Below, in pieces: positions 47,601 to 59,600 of a stretch of DNA of 64,000 nt. The position numbers and the translations under genes were made by a program. Below the pieces are notes generated by a model. The model was not told the DNA's origin and did no database searches. It saw nothing but the letters and a program-made list of their open reading frames with translations. Origin of the DNA: Morinoia aosen (Eukaryota > Arthropoda > Malacostraca > Amphipoda > Talitridae); the NCBI GenBank assembly GCA_030386875.1, contig CM059556.1, positions 35,752,964 to 35,816,963 of the forward strand, written 5' to 3'. Each line of letters begins with the position of its first letter. Position 1 is the stretch's first letter.

Positions 47601-50600
47601 GGTCTCCTTTGATTGTCTGGTCTCCTTTGATTGTCTGGTCTCCTTTGATTGTCTGGTCTCCTTTGATTGTCTGGTCTCCTTTGATTGTCTGATATCCTTT
47701 GATTGCCTGATATCTTTTGATTGCCTGATATCCTTTGATTGCCTGATATCCTTTGATTGCCTGATATCCTTTGATTGCCTGATATCCTTTGATTGCCTGA
47801 TATCCTTTGATTGCCTGATATCCTTTGATTGCCTGATATCCTTTGATTGTCTGATCCCATCAGTCAACAAGAAATTGAGCGTTAATCCTAAGTGAGTTGA
47901 TCACCCAATCATCGTAGGGGATTTGGATCATTCAGAAAAATAGAATCTCTGAATCAAAATTAAACTTGAATGCTTCTGTGCATAATTTATAATTTCTCAT
48001 CTGCTATTGGACTGTTTATTTCCGCCGTGTTGAATTATACGCGTCATGCACTCATGTCGCGTGGTAGTCGCATGGTAGTCATTTGGGGCGCGTGGTAGTC
48101 GCATGGTAGTCTTTTGGGGCGTGTGGTATTCGCATGGTAGTCTTTTGGGGCGTGTGGTAGTCACATGGTAGTCTTTTGGGGCGCGTGGTAGTCGCATGGT
48201 AGTCTTTTGGGGCGTGTGGTAGTCGCATGGTAGTTTCTTGGGGCGTGTGGTAGTCGCATGGTAGTCTTTTGGGGCGTGTGGTAGTCGCATGGTAGTCTTT
48301 TCATTTGCAGCAATGGTGGTTCCTCCACCTTTAATCATTATCCCTCCCCAAGCATCGTGAATCCTAAACCCTTTCCCCCCATCTTGAATTATCTCTCTCC
48401 CACCTTGTCCTTTTATTAATTCTTCATCCCTTTGTTGGCCCTCAAAAGATGATAGCGATTCCGTGTATTTACGTTCGTTCCAACCATCAAAGAGAGCACA
48501 CGCTTTGACGTTAAACAAACTTGTGATAAGTGAAAAATAAGTTGTCTATGGCCATTTTCGTGAAGTTTAACCGTAATTTTTTGTCAATGGAGGTTTGCCG
48601 CCGTTTTTACTGCCTTAATACTGTAATGTCCTTTAGATCGTGGCATCGAGTGCTATTCTGCATGTGTGTCAAACGATCGCAGTTCAAAATTTCTTCACTT
48701 ATTTATCCAAGACTTTTCACAGCTTCTTATTGAATTCTTAGCATAGAACGACGTGAAAAAATTTTCGATTGAATAATATCAGCCCTCTGACACACGTTGG
48801 TAAGAATAAAAAGCAAGGCGAAAATCGCTACACGTAAACTCATTTTTATTAAAAACGATGAAATAAAACTGAACGTTTCAGACTAACTATCCATCATCAG
48901 CAAGAAATCTCTGTAAAACGAAACAAAAAGAAGAAGAATTGATACACTAAAGTAGTATTTATAAAATCTAAACTTTGAAAAAATACGAACAACGGTAAAA
49001 AAATGTAAAGGAAAACTGAGCAACTGAATTAGGTGTTGGCAACATGAAGCGGGAAAGCACTTAGGGTGTCATTCAGAGCAGGTTTCATTTTGTAAATATG
49101 CAATGATTCGAGAAGGCGCAGTTCTGTTCTGTAAAAGGTACTGGCCAAGATTTTAAAATCATTTAGGGAGACAAGAACATCGCACTCTTCAGCATGAGAT
49201 CTAACAGAGGACAGTGGGGGGGACCCAAGAGGAAGACCAGTTCTGCAAATACGCCCAGCATGCTCGAAGACTCTAGTCATCAGGGTACGGCAGGTAGAAC
49301 CAACGTACCGCGATTCAAAACGTGAACAACTATATTGGTACACCAGAGACGAGCACAGTGAGGGTGGCAGTTTGTCTTTGAAACGAAAAAGATGGGATGT
49401 TAAATCCCTCATTATCAAGTTTTTCCCGCAGCTAAAAGTTCAAATGATCCTCGTGAATAATTTTACAATTGGTTCTCTTTTTCGTTTCAAAGACAAACTG
49501 CCACCCTCACTGTGCTACAGGTCGAATACTGTAGTACAGTATTACCAGTTTCTAATTCTACGACTATAACATCTTTTTCAAAATCGGTCGAGCTGCATCT
49601 ATGACTCGTTTCAAGTCCAAATTAATTCCCTCATTATTAATTTGGCACACGTGAAACGCTGCGATTTAAGCAAGCACGACGTCAATTTGAGCGTATCAGC
49701 ACGATTTTTCCACAGGGATTAAAGTCAACATTGTATGAAAGCTTCGGTTAATTTCATCACTTAATTTTTGACTTCCATGAGAAAATTGACGCACTCTGTA
49801 GATTCTGAAGCATCTGAGTTGTCCTCTGTTAATTACTCAAGATTTTTATCTAGTTCCCTTTTTTGTCAGAATAAAACCTTTCATTGATGTTCAAAGGAGT
49901 ATTTGACATTTCCATTTGCGGTGTCTTTAATAAGACAGATATCTAAACATGTAATTGCATATCACGTAGAATTTGAGTTGAATATTTGGACGAATTAGAA
50001 CCTGTTACAAATGGAGTCAATAATGAATGAGAAATTAAGATCAATTCATGTAGCATCACCCGTTTGTTCGTTGCGGACGACTAAAACATAGAACCGTAAA
50101 AACAAGCCATTATAAAAATATATATGATCACTTTTACACCTCCCGTTTTTCATTGCAGACGACTAAAATTCACTACCTTGAAAACAAGTTAGGACAAATA
50201 TAGATAAAGAACAACTTAAATAGCCATTTTTTCGTTGCACACGACTCGAGCTCAGAACCTTGCAAGCAAGAAGCAATGCGGTAATAAATAAAAATTACCA
50301 ATTTTAAATCACCCGTTTTTCATTGCAGGTTTCTTAACCTCAGTACCCTGAAAACAAGTCGGTGAAGAAATAAAGATGATAAATTAACATCACCCGTTTT
50401 TTGTTCCAGGCGGCTGAGGTGCGCCCGGAATTTGCTGCACCTTCACTTGTTTGCATCGTTCTCGCTGCGCGCTCTGGCCGTGCTTCTCAAGACCACGCTT
50501 ATTTCCCCTGTTTCTGTTGCGGCAGCCAGCACTTACGACTTGAATGAGGTGGTGTGGGCACTTACGACTTGGATGAGGTGGTGTGGGCACTTACGACTTG

Positions 50601-53600
50601 GATGAGGTGGTGTGGGCACTTACGACTTGGATGAGGTGGTGTGGGCACTTACGACTTGGATGAGGTGGTGTGGGCACTTACGACTTGGATGAGGTGGTGT
50701 GGGCACTTACGACTTGGATGAGGTGGTGTGGGCACTTACGACTTGGATGAGGTGGTGTGGGCACTTACGACTTGGATGAGGTGGTGTGGGCACTTACGAC
50801 TTGAATGAGGTGGTGTGGGCACTTACGACTTGGATGAGGTGGTGTGGGCACTTACGACTTGGATGAGGTGGTGTGGGCACTTACGACTTGAATGAGGTGG
50901 TGTGGGCACTTACGACTTGGATGAGGTGGTGTGGGCACTTACGACTTGGATGAGGTGGTGTGGGCACTTACGACTTGGATGAGGTGGTGTGGGCACTTAC
51001 GACTTGGATGAGGTGGTGTGGGCACTTACGACTTGGATGAGGTGGTGTGGGCACTTACGACTTGGATGAGGTGGTGTGGGCACTTACGACTTGGATGAGG
51101 TGGTGTGGGCGCGCTATCACGTATTTTTACCGACCAAATCATATTGTGCAGCCAAATTTTGAGTTTCGTGTTGTCTTTTCATTCGAACTTGGAAAAAATC
51201 TTGCCACTGTTAGGTTGTACGTATTCTCTTACGAGATTTTTCCAATGGACTTGAAACTCATAACCGTTATTTCTTAATGAGGCATTAGAAGAGCGGGAAA
51301 AGTTCAGACATATATTTTTTACAATTTTGAATAGTGAAGTGATTTGATATTTCATCCGTATCTACTCAACGAAATGGTACATTATGCTTAAATTCAATGA
51401 AATTCAATCACCTCATGAAATACGTGTTTATTGATTTTTTGTGAGCTATACAATTTTAATGAGCAGTTATCTTGAGTGATTGACGTCTTTTTTTTATTAG
51501 AGTTGTTTTAATGTTGAAACGTAAAATATTTTACCAAAAGAGATCTCATGGACGCGGTCCATGTATTGTTTGTATTTCCTTTTTATAAAATCTCAAATCT
51601 ATAAATAAAGTCGCGATCAGATGTCAGTTTACACATACTCGTTTGTTGAGATAGATTTTTTAAACATTGGTTCATGTTCAACTTTTTTACGTTGGTTCTC
51701 TTTTTAACATTTCGTGTGAGATTTTTCAAGAATTAATCTATATGAAGTAAACATTTTTTACTATATTGCACCTCTTTTACTGTATTGTACTCAAACCTAC
51801 ATCAAAGCGTTCGTTAAGTGTGGGATATAAATTTACATAAATTTGTAAACGTTCGCGAACGGATATACTTGTATACTTGTCATATGATCCTGATAATCAG
51901 TAATTCACCTTCGCCATTAATAATTTTAATTATTAAATAGTATCGGCTTATAGAGCTCTAGGGTATAAAGGTTTCACCACCAATTAATTAATTCCAATAA
52001 TTTTAATTAATTTTATAATCACTAAAAATTTCAATTTAATGTCGGAGCGTATTGAGGATATCGGCCAGATGCTTCACCTGAACCAATTTCCAAAATATGC
52101 GTTACAATTACATAATAATTTAGGAACGGAAAAACATTATCACCCCCCCCCCCCTTAAAGTCTGAAAAATTAATATTTCGCGGACAAATTACCAAATCGT
52201 CAAGAATTTTTCAAACGTAATAAAAAAAAAGCAGCTGCAGTTTTGAGTGCATTGTGAGAAAATCGGCCTGCTGCTATGCTTAAAATAATTCCCACTGAAT
52301 ATGTAATAATTAATACCGTTCTACAAAGAGAAGGCTATTGTTGAAAAGACTAACCAAAAATGTTTCCAGCGATTACTATGCCAAAGTAAAATATAAAAGA
52401 ATTACAAAAAAATCGGTATAACGTAGTAATATATAAAATAAGGACAATAAAAAATCGCTTCAAAGCTGTGAATTTTAAAATGATTACAACTACAAACCGG
52501 TACAACTTAGGAAAATACAAAAAAAAATGATTAAAAACAACGCAGCAAAACATAAAATAAAAATTCTGATTAAAACTGGTACAACGCAGCAAAACATAAA
52601 ATAAGCAAAGCATCGTACCGACGGCAGGAAATCAGCAGCAGCGGGTGGGTGTGCCGGGTGAAGGTGGCCGTGTGGGAGTACTTCATCATCGCTAACTACT
52701 CCTGGCTGCTGATGGAAGGTCTCTACCTCCACAACCTGATTTTCAGAGCGCTCTTCACTGACTCCTCTGCTCTCATGCCCTACATCCTGCTCGGCTGGGG
52801 TACCGTGTTTTTATATTCTGTATATTTCACGGCATGTCAAAAATGACGGGATTCAATATTTTCCTTACTAGTGTACGTCAAGAATGACGGGATTCGATAT
52901 TTTCCTAAGTTTCCAGATGTGGATGACAAACATATACGTCCATCCTAATAGTATAAGCGATAAAAATATTCTTGCACACTGGTGTACAAGAATAGTATCG
53001 TCAAAAACGATGGGATTCGATATTTTCCTTGAATAAATTTTCCAGATGCGGATGCCAAACAAATATATCCATCCTAATAGTACCTGCGATTAAAATATTT
53101 TTGCACTTGGGCACTTGTGAAAGTCGTTTCACAGATATGGTCATTAAGCATCCTTATGAGCGCCACAGAGAGATGAAAGAAGCGGCCACTAAATGTATAT
53201 GTATAAATAAACACGCCAACAGTATTATTAGGCGAGAAGATTATGATATACATCTGTTTTTCAGCTCATCTTGGAAGGTGAAATTACTTTTCATCTAAAT
53301 GAACATTGAAGTTTCAATTTATCAGAGTCTATATTCCCGCTATTGTTGCTTAAATTTATGAAGAGAATGAAATTAAATTTATATTTAGAATGAAATAAAA
53401 GTTATCTTTGACACAAAATGAAACATTGTCACAAGAACGAGCCGGGTAGATTACTCTTAAACTGCTAGCTATAAAAAATCTGTTCTTTCATCAGTAGCAA
53501 TTGTTGACATGAGTTGCAGTATCAAGGTTTGTTCATTTCACTTAGGGGATACAACTATTCTATCTGTGGGAATTATCATACCCAAATGGAAAATGTGAGG

Positions 53601-56600
53601 GCCCGAGCGAAAATTAGGTCAGCCTACATTATGTTGAATTAAAATGTTTTCTGTTTTGTTACAACCATGTTTCCTCGGCTCACTGCTGTTCTGTTTTTCA
53701 GCTACAACTGCTACATTTTTGTACTTTTAATTAGCGCTCCCAGGGGAACCATGTGTGGGCCCGAGCTAAAGGTTAGGTAGGCTTCCTTTTTGTTGTAATA
53801 AAATAGGTTTTTGTTTTGTTACGGACCATCTTTTTTCGGTTCACTGCTGTCCTGTTTTTCAGCACCTACTACTTTCTTCTTCAACTTTTTCTTGTTACAT
53901 GAACTTCTTTCCTACCTTACTGTTTCTGTGCACCTTGTGCACTGATTCCACGTTCCCTCAACTCCATACTAAATGGTGCCTTCCTTTTTCCTCTCTTGGA
54001 ACATCTTTGTCGTGGTTAAGGGAGGCTAAAACTTTCTTATATAATAATAATAATAATTTTTGTCCTTTTACAGTATCTCATGAACTTTATTCTCAACTTA
54101 TTGTTTCTATGCATCTTGTACGTAGATTCTTCGGTCCTGAACTCCATACTAAGTGGTACCTTCCTCTTTTCTCTCTTTGGAATGCCTTTCTTGCGGTCAG
54201 TAAGTCTTCAACTAACATCTAATCTAATCTACTGCCTCCATTGACACGCATGTCTAAAGTGCACCAGCCTACTCATGAGTTATATAGTATCAACATTTTC
54301 ACTGCGTTCGTTGCTACGGAGTGCACTGCGTTCAATGCAAATAATTGCACTGCGTTCAATGCAAATAATTGCACTGCGTTCAATGCAACTAATTGCACTG
54401 CGTGTTCAATGCAACTAATTGCACTGCGTGTTCAATGCAACTAATTGCACTGCGTGTTCAATGCAACTAATTGCACTGCGTGTTCAATGCAACTAATTGC
54501 ACTGCGTGTTCAATGCAACTACTTGCACTGCGTGTTCAATGCAACTACTTGCACTGCGTGTTCAATGCAACCAATTGCACTGCGTGTTCAATGCAACTAC
54601 TTGCACTGCGTGTTCAATGCAACTACTTGCACTGCGTGTTCAATGCAACCAATTGCACTGCGTGTTCAATGCAACTAATTGCACTGCGTGTTCAATGCAA
54701 CTAATTGCACTAGGTGTGCAATGCAACTAGTTGCACTGCGTGTTCAATGTAACTAGTTGCACTGCGTGTTCAATGCAACTAATTTTACTGCGTGTTCAAT
54801 GCAACTAATTTCACTGCGTGTTCAATGCAACTAATTGCACTGCGTGTTGAATGCAACTAATTGCACTGCGTGTTCAATGCAACTAATTGCACTGCGTGTT
54901 CAATGCAACTAATTGCACTGCGTCTTCAATGCAACTAATTGCACTGCGTGTTCAATGCAACTAATTGCACTGCGTGTTCAATGCAACTAATTGCACTGCG
55001 TGTTCAATGCAACTAATTGCACTGCGTGTTCAATGCAACTAATTGCACTGCGTGTTCAATGCAACTAATTGCACTGCGTGTTCAATGCAACTAATTGCAC
55101 TGCGTGTTCAATGCAACTAATTGCACTGCGTGTTCAATGCAACTAATTGCACTGCGTGTTCAATGCAACTACTTGCACTGCGTGTTCAATGCAACTACTT
55201 GCACTGCGTGTTCAATGCAACTACTTGCACTGCGTGTTCAATGCAACTACTTGCACTGCGTGTTCAATGCAGCTAATTGCACTGCGTGTTCGATGCAACG
55301 AATTCCTCTGCGTTCGTTACAACGGTGGGCACTGCGTTCAATGTAACTAATTGCACTGATCCACCAGGGATGCCGCTGATCGTGATCGTGTGCTGGTCCG
55401 TGGCTCGTGTGCTGGTGGACAACAGCCACTGCTGGCTGGTGCATTTCAGCCCTTGGCCGCACTGGATTGGTCTCCGCCTGCCGGTTGCCGTCTCTGTTTT
55501 CCTCAACCTTTTCTTCTTCGTCAATATCATTCGCGTCCTCGCCTCAAAACTGCGCTCTTCCGTCTCCAGGGACAACAGAAAGTACAAGTGAGAGTTGCCG
55601 CTAGATGTTTTGGATAAAAAAATTCAGACTGCACCAGAGAAATGCGTTTTGGGTTTTGAGTGTTCCGTTTGTTTTTCGATTGGCTGGTTATGAATGCGAA
55701 TTTATTATGCATTGTGGGTTTTATTTATCGTTCTTATGCTCTGATAATTCAAGGTTATAATAAATCTGGCAGTATTGTATAACCAGTTAGTTGTTTCTTT
55801 GATTGTTTTGAGTGACGTCGTGTGCTTTATACGATCTTCATTTCTTTCCATCAACCTGAACTTCGATTTCGAAGATCTCGTTGGTGACGAAATTCAGTGC
55901 CAGAGCAATGATTTTGAAAATATTCGTAGTTTTCCATTCGTATTCCATCATTAATATAATTCTTCATTATCTTTCAGTTTGTTAATTTTCAATGTAAAAA
56001 AACAGTACCTTCTTCTTACGGTCCTGTAGGGGAGACACAAAACACTTTTTGTTTAACAGTCAACAATACTTGCAATGTGCATACACGACAGATGAGATGT
56101 GTTAAAGTCTCACTTTCGATTGAGATAAGTGCAGCAGTAAACATCTTTTTCGGGTCACAAGCACTAGACATCTCATGAGGTACATTATGAGATTTTAGCA
56201 GCAATCTTCTTTTTTGAATCTTGGCTTCAGATAAATACGTTGATTGAATTATCTCTTTAGGGGCACAACACGTGATAAATTTGCAGATTGGACGGGTAAA
56301 TGTCTCTTTTGGGTCACGGCATGAGGTCGATACGATGATTGAATTTTTTTTTTTGGATCACAGAACCAGATTGATTAGTTGATTGAATTTACTCTTTTAG
56401 GTCACGGCATGCGATAAACTCAATTATTGAATCATCTTTTTTTGGTCACAGCATGGTATGAATTCATGAATTGAATTAACCCGTTTTTGTCACGGCTGAT
56501 ACAACCAGTTCGATACACTTTACCGTTTAAGTCACATAGTATGATAAATTCGTAGATTGCTTTTTCTCTTTTAGGGTGTGCCATATGATATTCCCTCAAA

Positions 56601-59600
56601 TTGATACACTATCTCGTTAGGGTAACGGCATAAGATAAATTCATCAGCATTCATTTGTTCCATGGCAGGAAACTGAACCGTTCAACCCTGGTGCTGTCAA
56701 AGCCTCTGGTTTATACACTGTATCGTTAGGGTAAGGGCACGAAATAGAATCTTCAGCAGTCACATATTTCATGGCAGAAAGATGAGCCGTATAACCTTAG
56801 TGCTGGAAATGCCTCATTAATACTATCGGTAGGGCCACGGCGTGTGGTAAATTCGTAGACTGGTTTTTCCCTTTTGGGTGGTGCCATATGATAGACCTGC
56901 ACACTGTATCGTTAGGGTCACTGCATAAGGTATAAGTTCTTCAGGATCCATATAATCCATGACAGGAACCTGAGCCGTTCAACTCTAGTGCTGTCGAAGC
57001 CTTATTAATACTGCATCGTTAGGGTCACGGTATTAAGTTCGTCAGCATTCATATACCCATGACAGAAAGCTGAGCCGTTCGACCCTGGTGCTGGTGCCCC
57101 TGTTCGGCATCCACTACTGCTTGCTGTGGGGCTTGTCTCTGTCGTCACACCCGCCTGTTGAGCTCACGTGGCTGCTGCTGGACCAGGTCTGCTCTTCTTT
57201 CCAGGTGGGTTGCCCAGCACCCAAAGCTCGCTTTATTATACGCGTCTTCGAGTTGCTTACGCCTTCTTTAGCTAGCGTGGTGGGCTGGACTATGCTGAAC
57301 GCTAAAAATTTCATCTCCTTGTAGTGTCGATTGAGCTTCTACTAAGCTGAGTTTTTTCTCTGATAATCATACAACCTAATGATCGTCGGTTAAACTATAT
57401 TGAAACTGAAGTTACAACTTTAACTAGTTCATGAATGGCACTATAAAGTATTATGCATACCGTTAGTAACACTACGTGATAGCTGAAAATTTTTGATTTT
57501 GGACTGCAATCTAGTTGTACCTATTAAAATTCATTCGAACGTTATCCGCACACTAGCAAATGAAAGTATCGAAGGGAGAAAATGCGCGGGTTTTAACAGT
57601 TTATTCAGAAAAGTGGTCACCAATGAATTATAACTCCAATTAAAATACCTTCATTTTCTTACGAGGAGAGGAGACTATACCTTTACGAGCTGATGTGGAC
57701 AATACTAAAGTAGGATTGGTCATTGTGAAACTTGAATTGGTCATAGTGAAACTTGAATTGGTCATTGTGAAACTAGAATTGGTCATTGTGAAACTAAACT
57801 TCGTTATTGCATGAAGTACCGAAATTTATTTTGACACCTGAACAATATGGACGCTGAAAATGTTTTTAATTGCCCCCAAACTAGAGAGCAGAAAAGTGAA
57901 TATTAAAACATTTTAAGCATATATAGCTGTAAATAGCACAGAACCTCCCGTGATTCCAGCTTCATGCAGGGTTTGATCGTTTCCGTATTCTGTTGCCTCA
58001 TTTGCAGGGTTTGATCGTTTCCGTGCTCTATTGCTTCATGAACGGCGAAGTGAAGCAGGAGCTAAAGAAGGTGTACGGCAGAGCCACGCACGAGGAGGAT
58101 TTGGGTCCTATGGGCACGTCTTACAGTACCGTCATGAGGTGAGGCTCCAATGTCAGGGAATTGAAAAACTGATAGCTTTGACTACACAATTGGAAAGTGG
58201 AAAGGCTCGAACATCAGAGCTGCTGTAACAACAGTTTTCAAGTTGAAACTCTACCATTTTTGAAACTTCTGTAGACTTGCAAAAATGGTAGGGGTTTCAA
58301 CTTGAAACTGATGTAACAGTAGCTCTGATGTGAGAATCTTTCCACTTTCTAATTGTGTAGCCAAAGCTATAGGTACTGTTTAGTTACCTCTTCTATGAAT
58401 AGGTCTTCAGGACTTTTATCTTGAGTACCAATATTGATTTGTCGGTTTTCCTACCGTCTCTGCTGTCTCTTCGCTGTTTTTTCTTTTTTTATCTGCTTTA
58501 TTTTCCTGGCGACGTTGCATACTTAAAGCATGTTGTGTAGGAACGTACCATGTGAATAGGTTCTCGTTTTCTACAATCCTTTTATGGTTCCTTTTTTTGC
58601 TAAAGAGGTTCTCTTCGCTTTGGTTAGGGTGTTTCAAATTAAATAATATGGACAATAATGATTACAAAATTTAGCAGTTTCATTCAATTCTAAAAAGTGT
58701 ATTCAAATGGAAAATCGTCTGACACATGGATTGTGTGGTATAACCTAATGAAATTTATCCTATTTATTTATTTATTTATTTATTTACATAAAAACTAGGA
58801 TTGAATGAGTCAATGAAAAGAATTTAAAAAAGGGTTGTCTTGGAAATTGTGTGAATGACCGATAATCAAATTCTGCAATTGTGTATATTATTGCGCACAC
58901 ATTTTATGGTAAACTTGAAATGAAATTCCAAAATTTCAAGAGTTATAGAAAAACCATTTGGGTGATCTTGATAAAATTCCTGCATTTAATTTTGAAGTGT
59001 ATCATGTGATTTACTCGTGCATTATATGACTAAAGTATTGCAAAAAAATTTCAACTCCCCGCAGTGAAAACAATTTTGTTGAGGTTAAGGAGGCTTTAAC
59101 TCAGCTATAATCTAATAATTTTATCAGAAAAATATAAATTCGAGGGGAATAACAGTGATCAATAGAGATATGTTTTCATTTTTCCCATACCCTAGTGAAG
59201 CCTAAACTAACCTATGAACGCATAATCTTATCGAATAAAAATTGCACAATACGAGTGGAATAATAATGACCAATAAGGGTATATTTTCATTTTCCCATCC
59301 TCTCTTGGAGCCTAGAATAAACTATAACCTTTTCGGAAGAAATTACAAAAATGTTGGTGGAATAATAGTGATTTGTGAGAATTTGTTTTTTCCCATAATC
59401 TAATGAAGCGTAAATAATCTAAAATAATTTTAGGGATAAATTACAAAATGAAAGTAGAAAAATATTGATCAATAAGGATTTGTTTTGATTTTTCCCATAC
59501 TCTTCATTATGCACTTTGTGCGTAAAATAACCCATAACCTTATCGGAAAAAAATTCCAAAATGCGGGTGAAGTAATGATTAATAAGGATATATTTTAATT

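Noticed and set aside
45871-47895. Open frames of 309-674 codons (DCLVSF- or RQSKET-type repeats)
   Set aside because: Artefact of an 18-bp repeat, a multiple of 3 without stops, inside a receptor intron.
49372-49569. Plus-strand 65-codon frame with the LFRFKDKLPPSLC segment
   Set aside because: It is the inverted duplicate of the Penelope-like coding segment, not a separate gene.
50531-51110. Repeat as extra coding sequence of the TM2 exon
   Set aside because: Reading through in the receptor frame reaches TGA within three units, and ending at the first donor gives matching phase and a normal ECL1 length.
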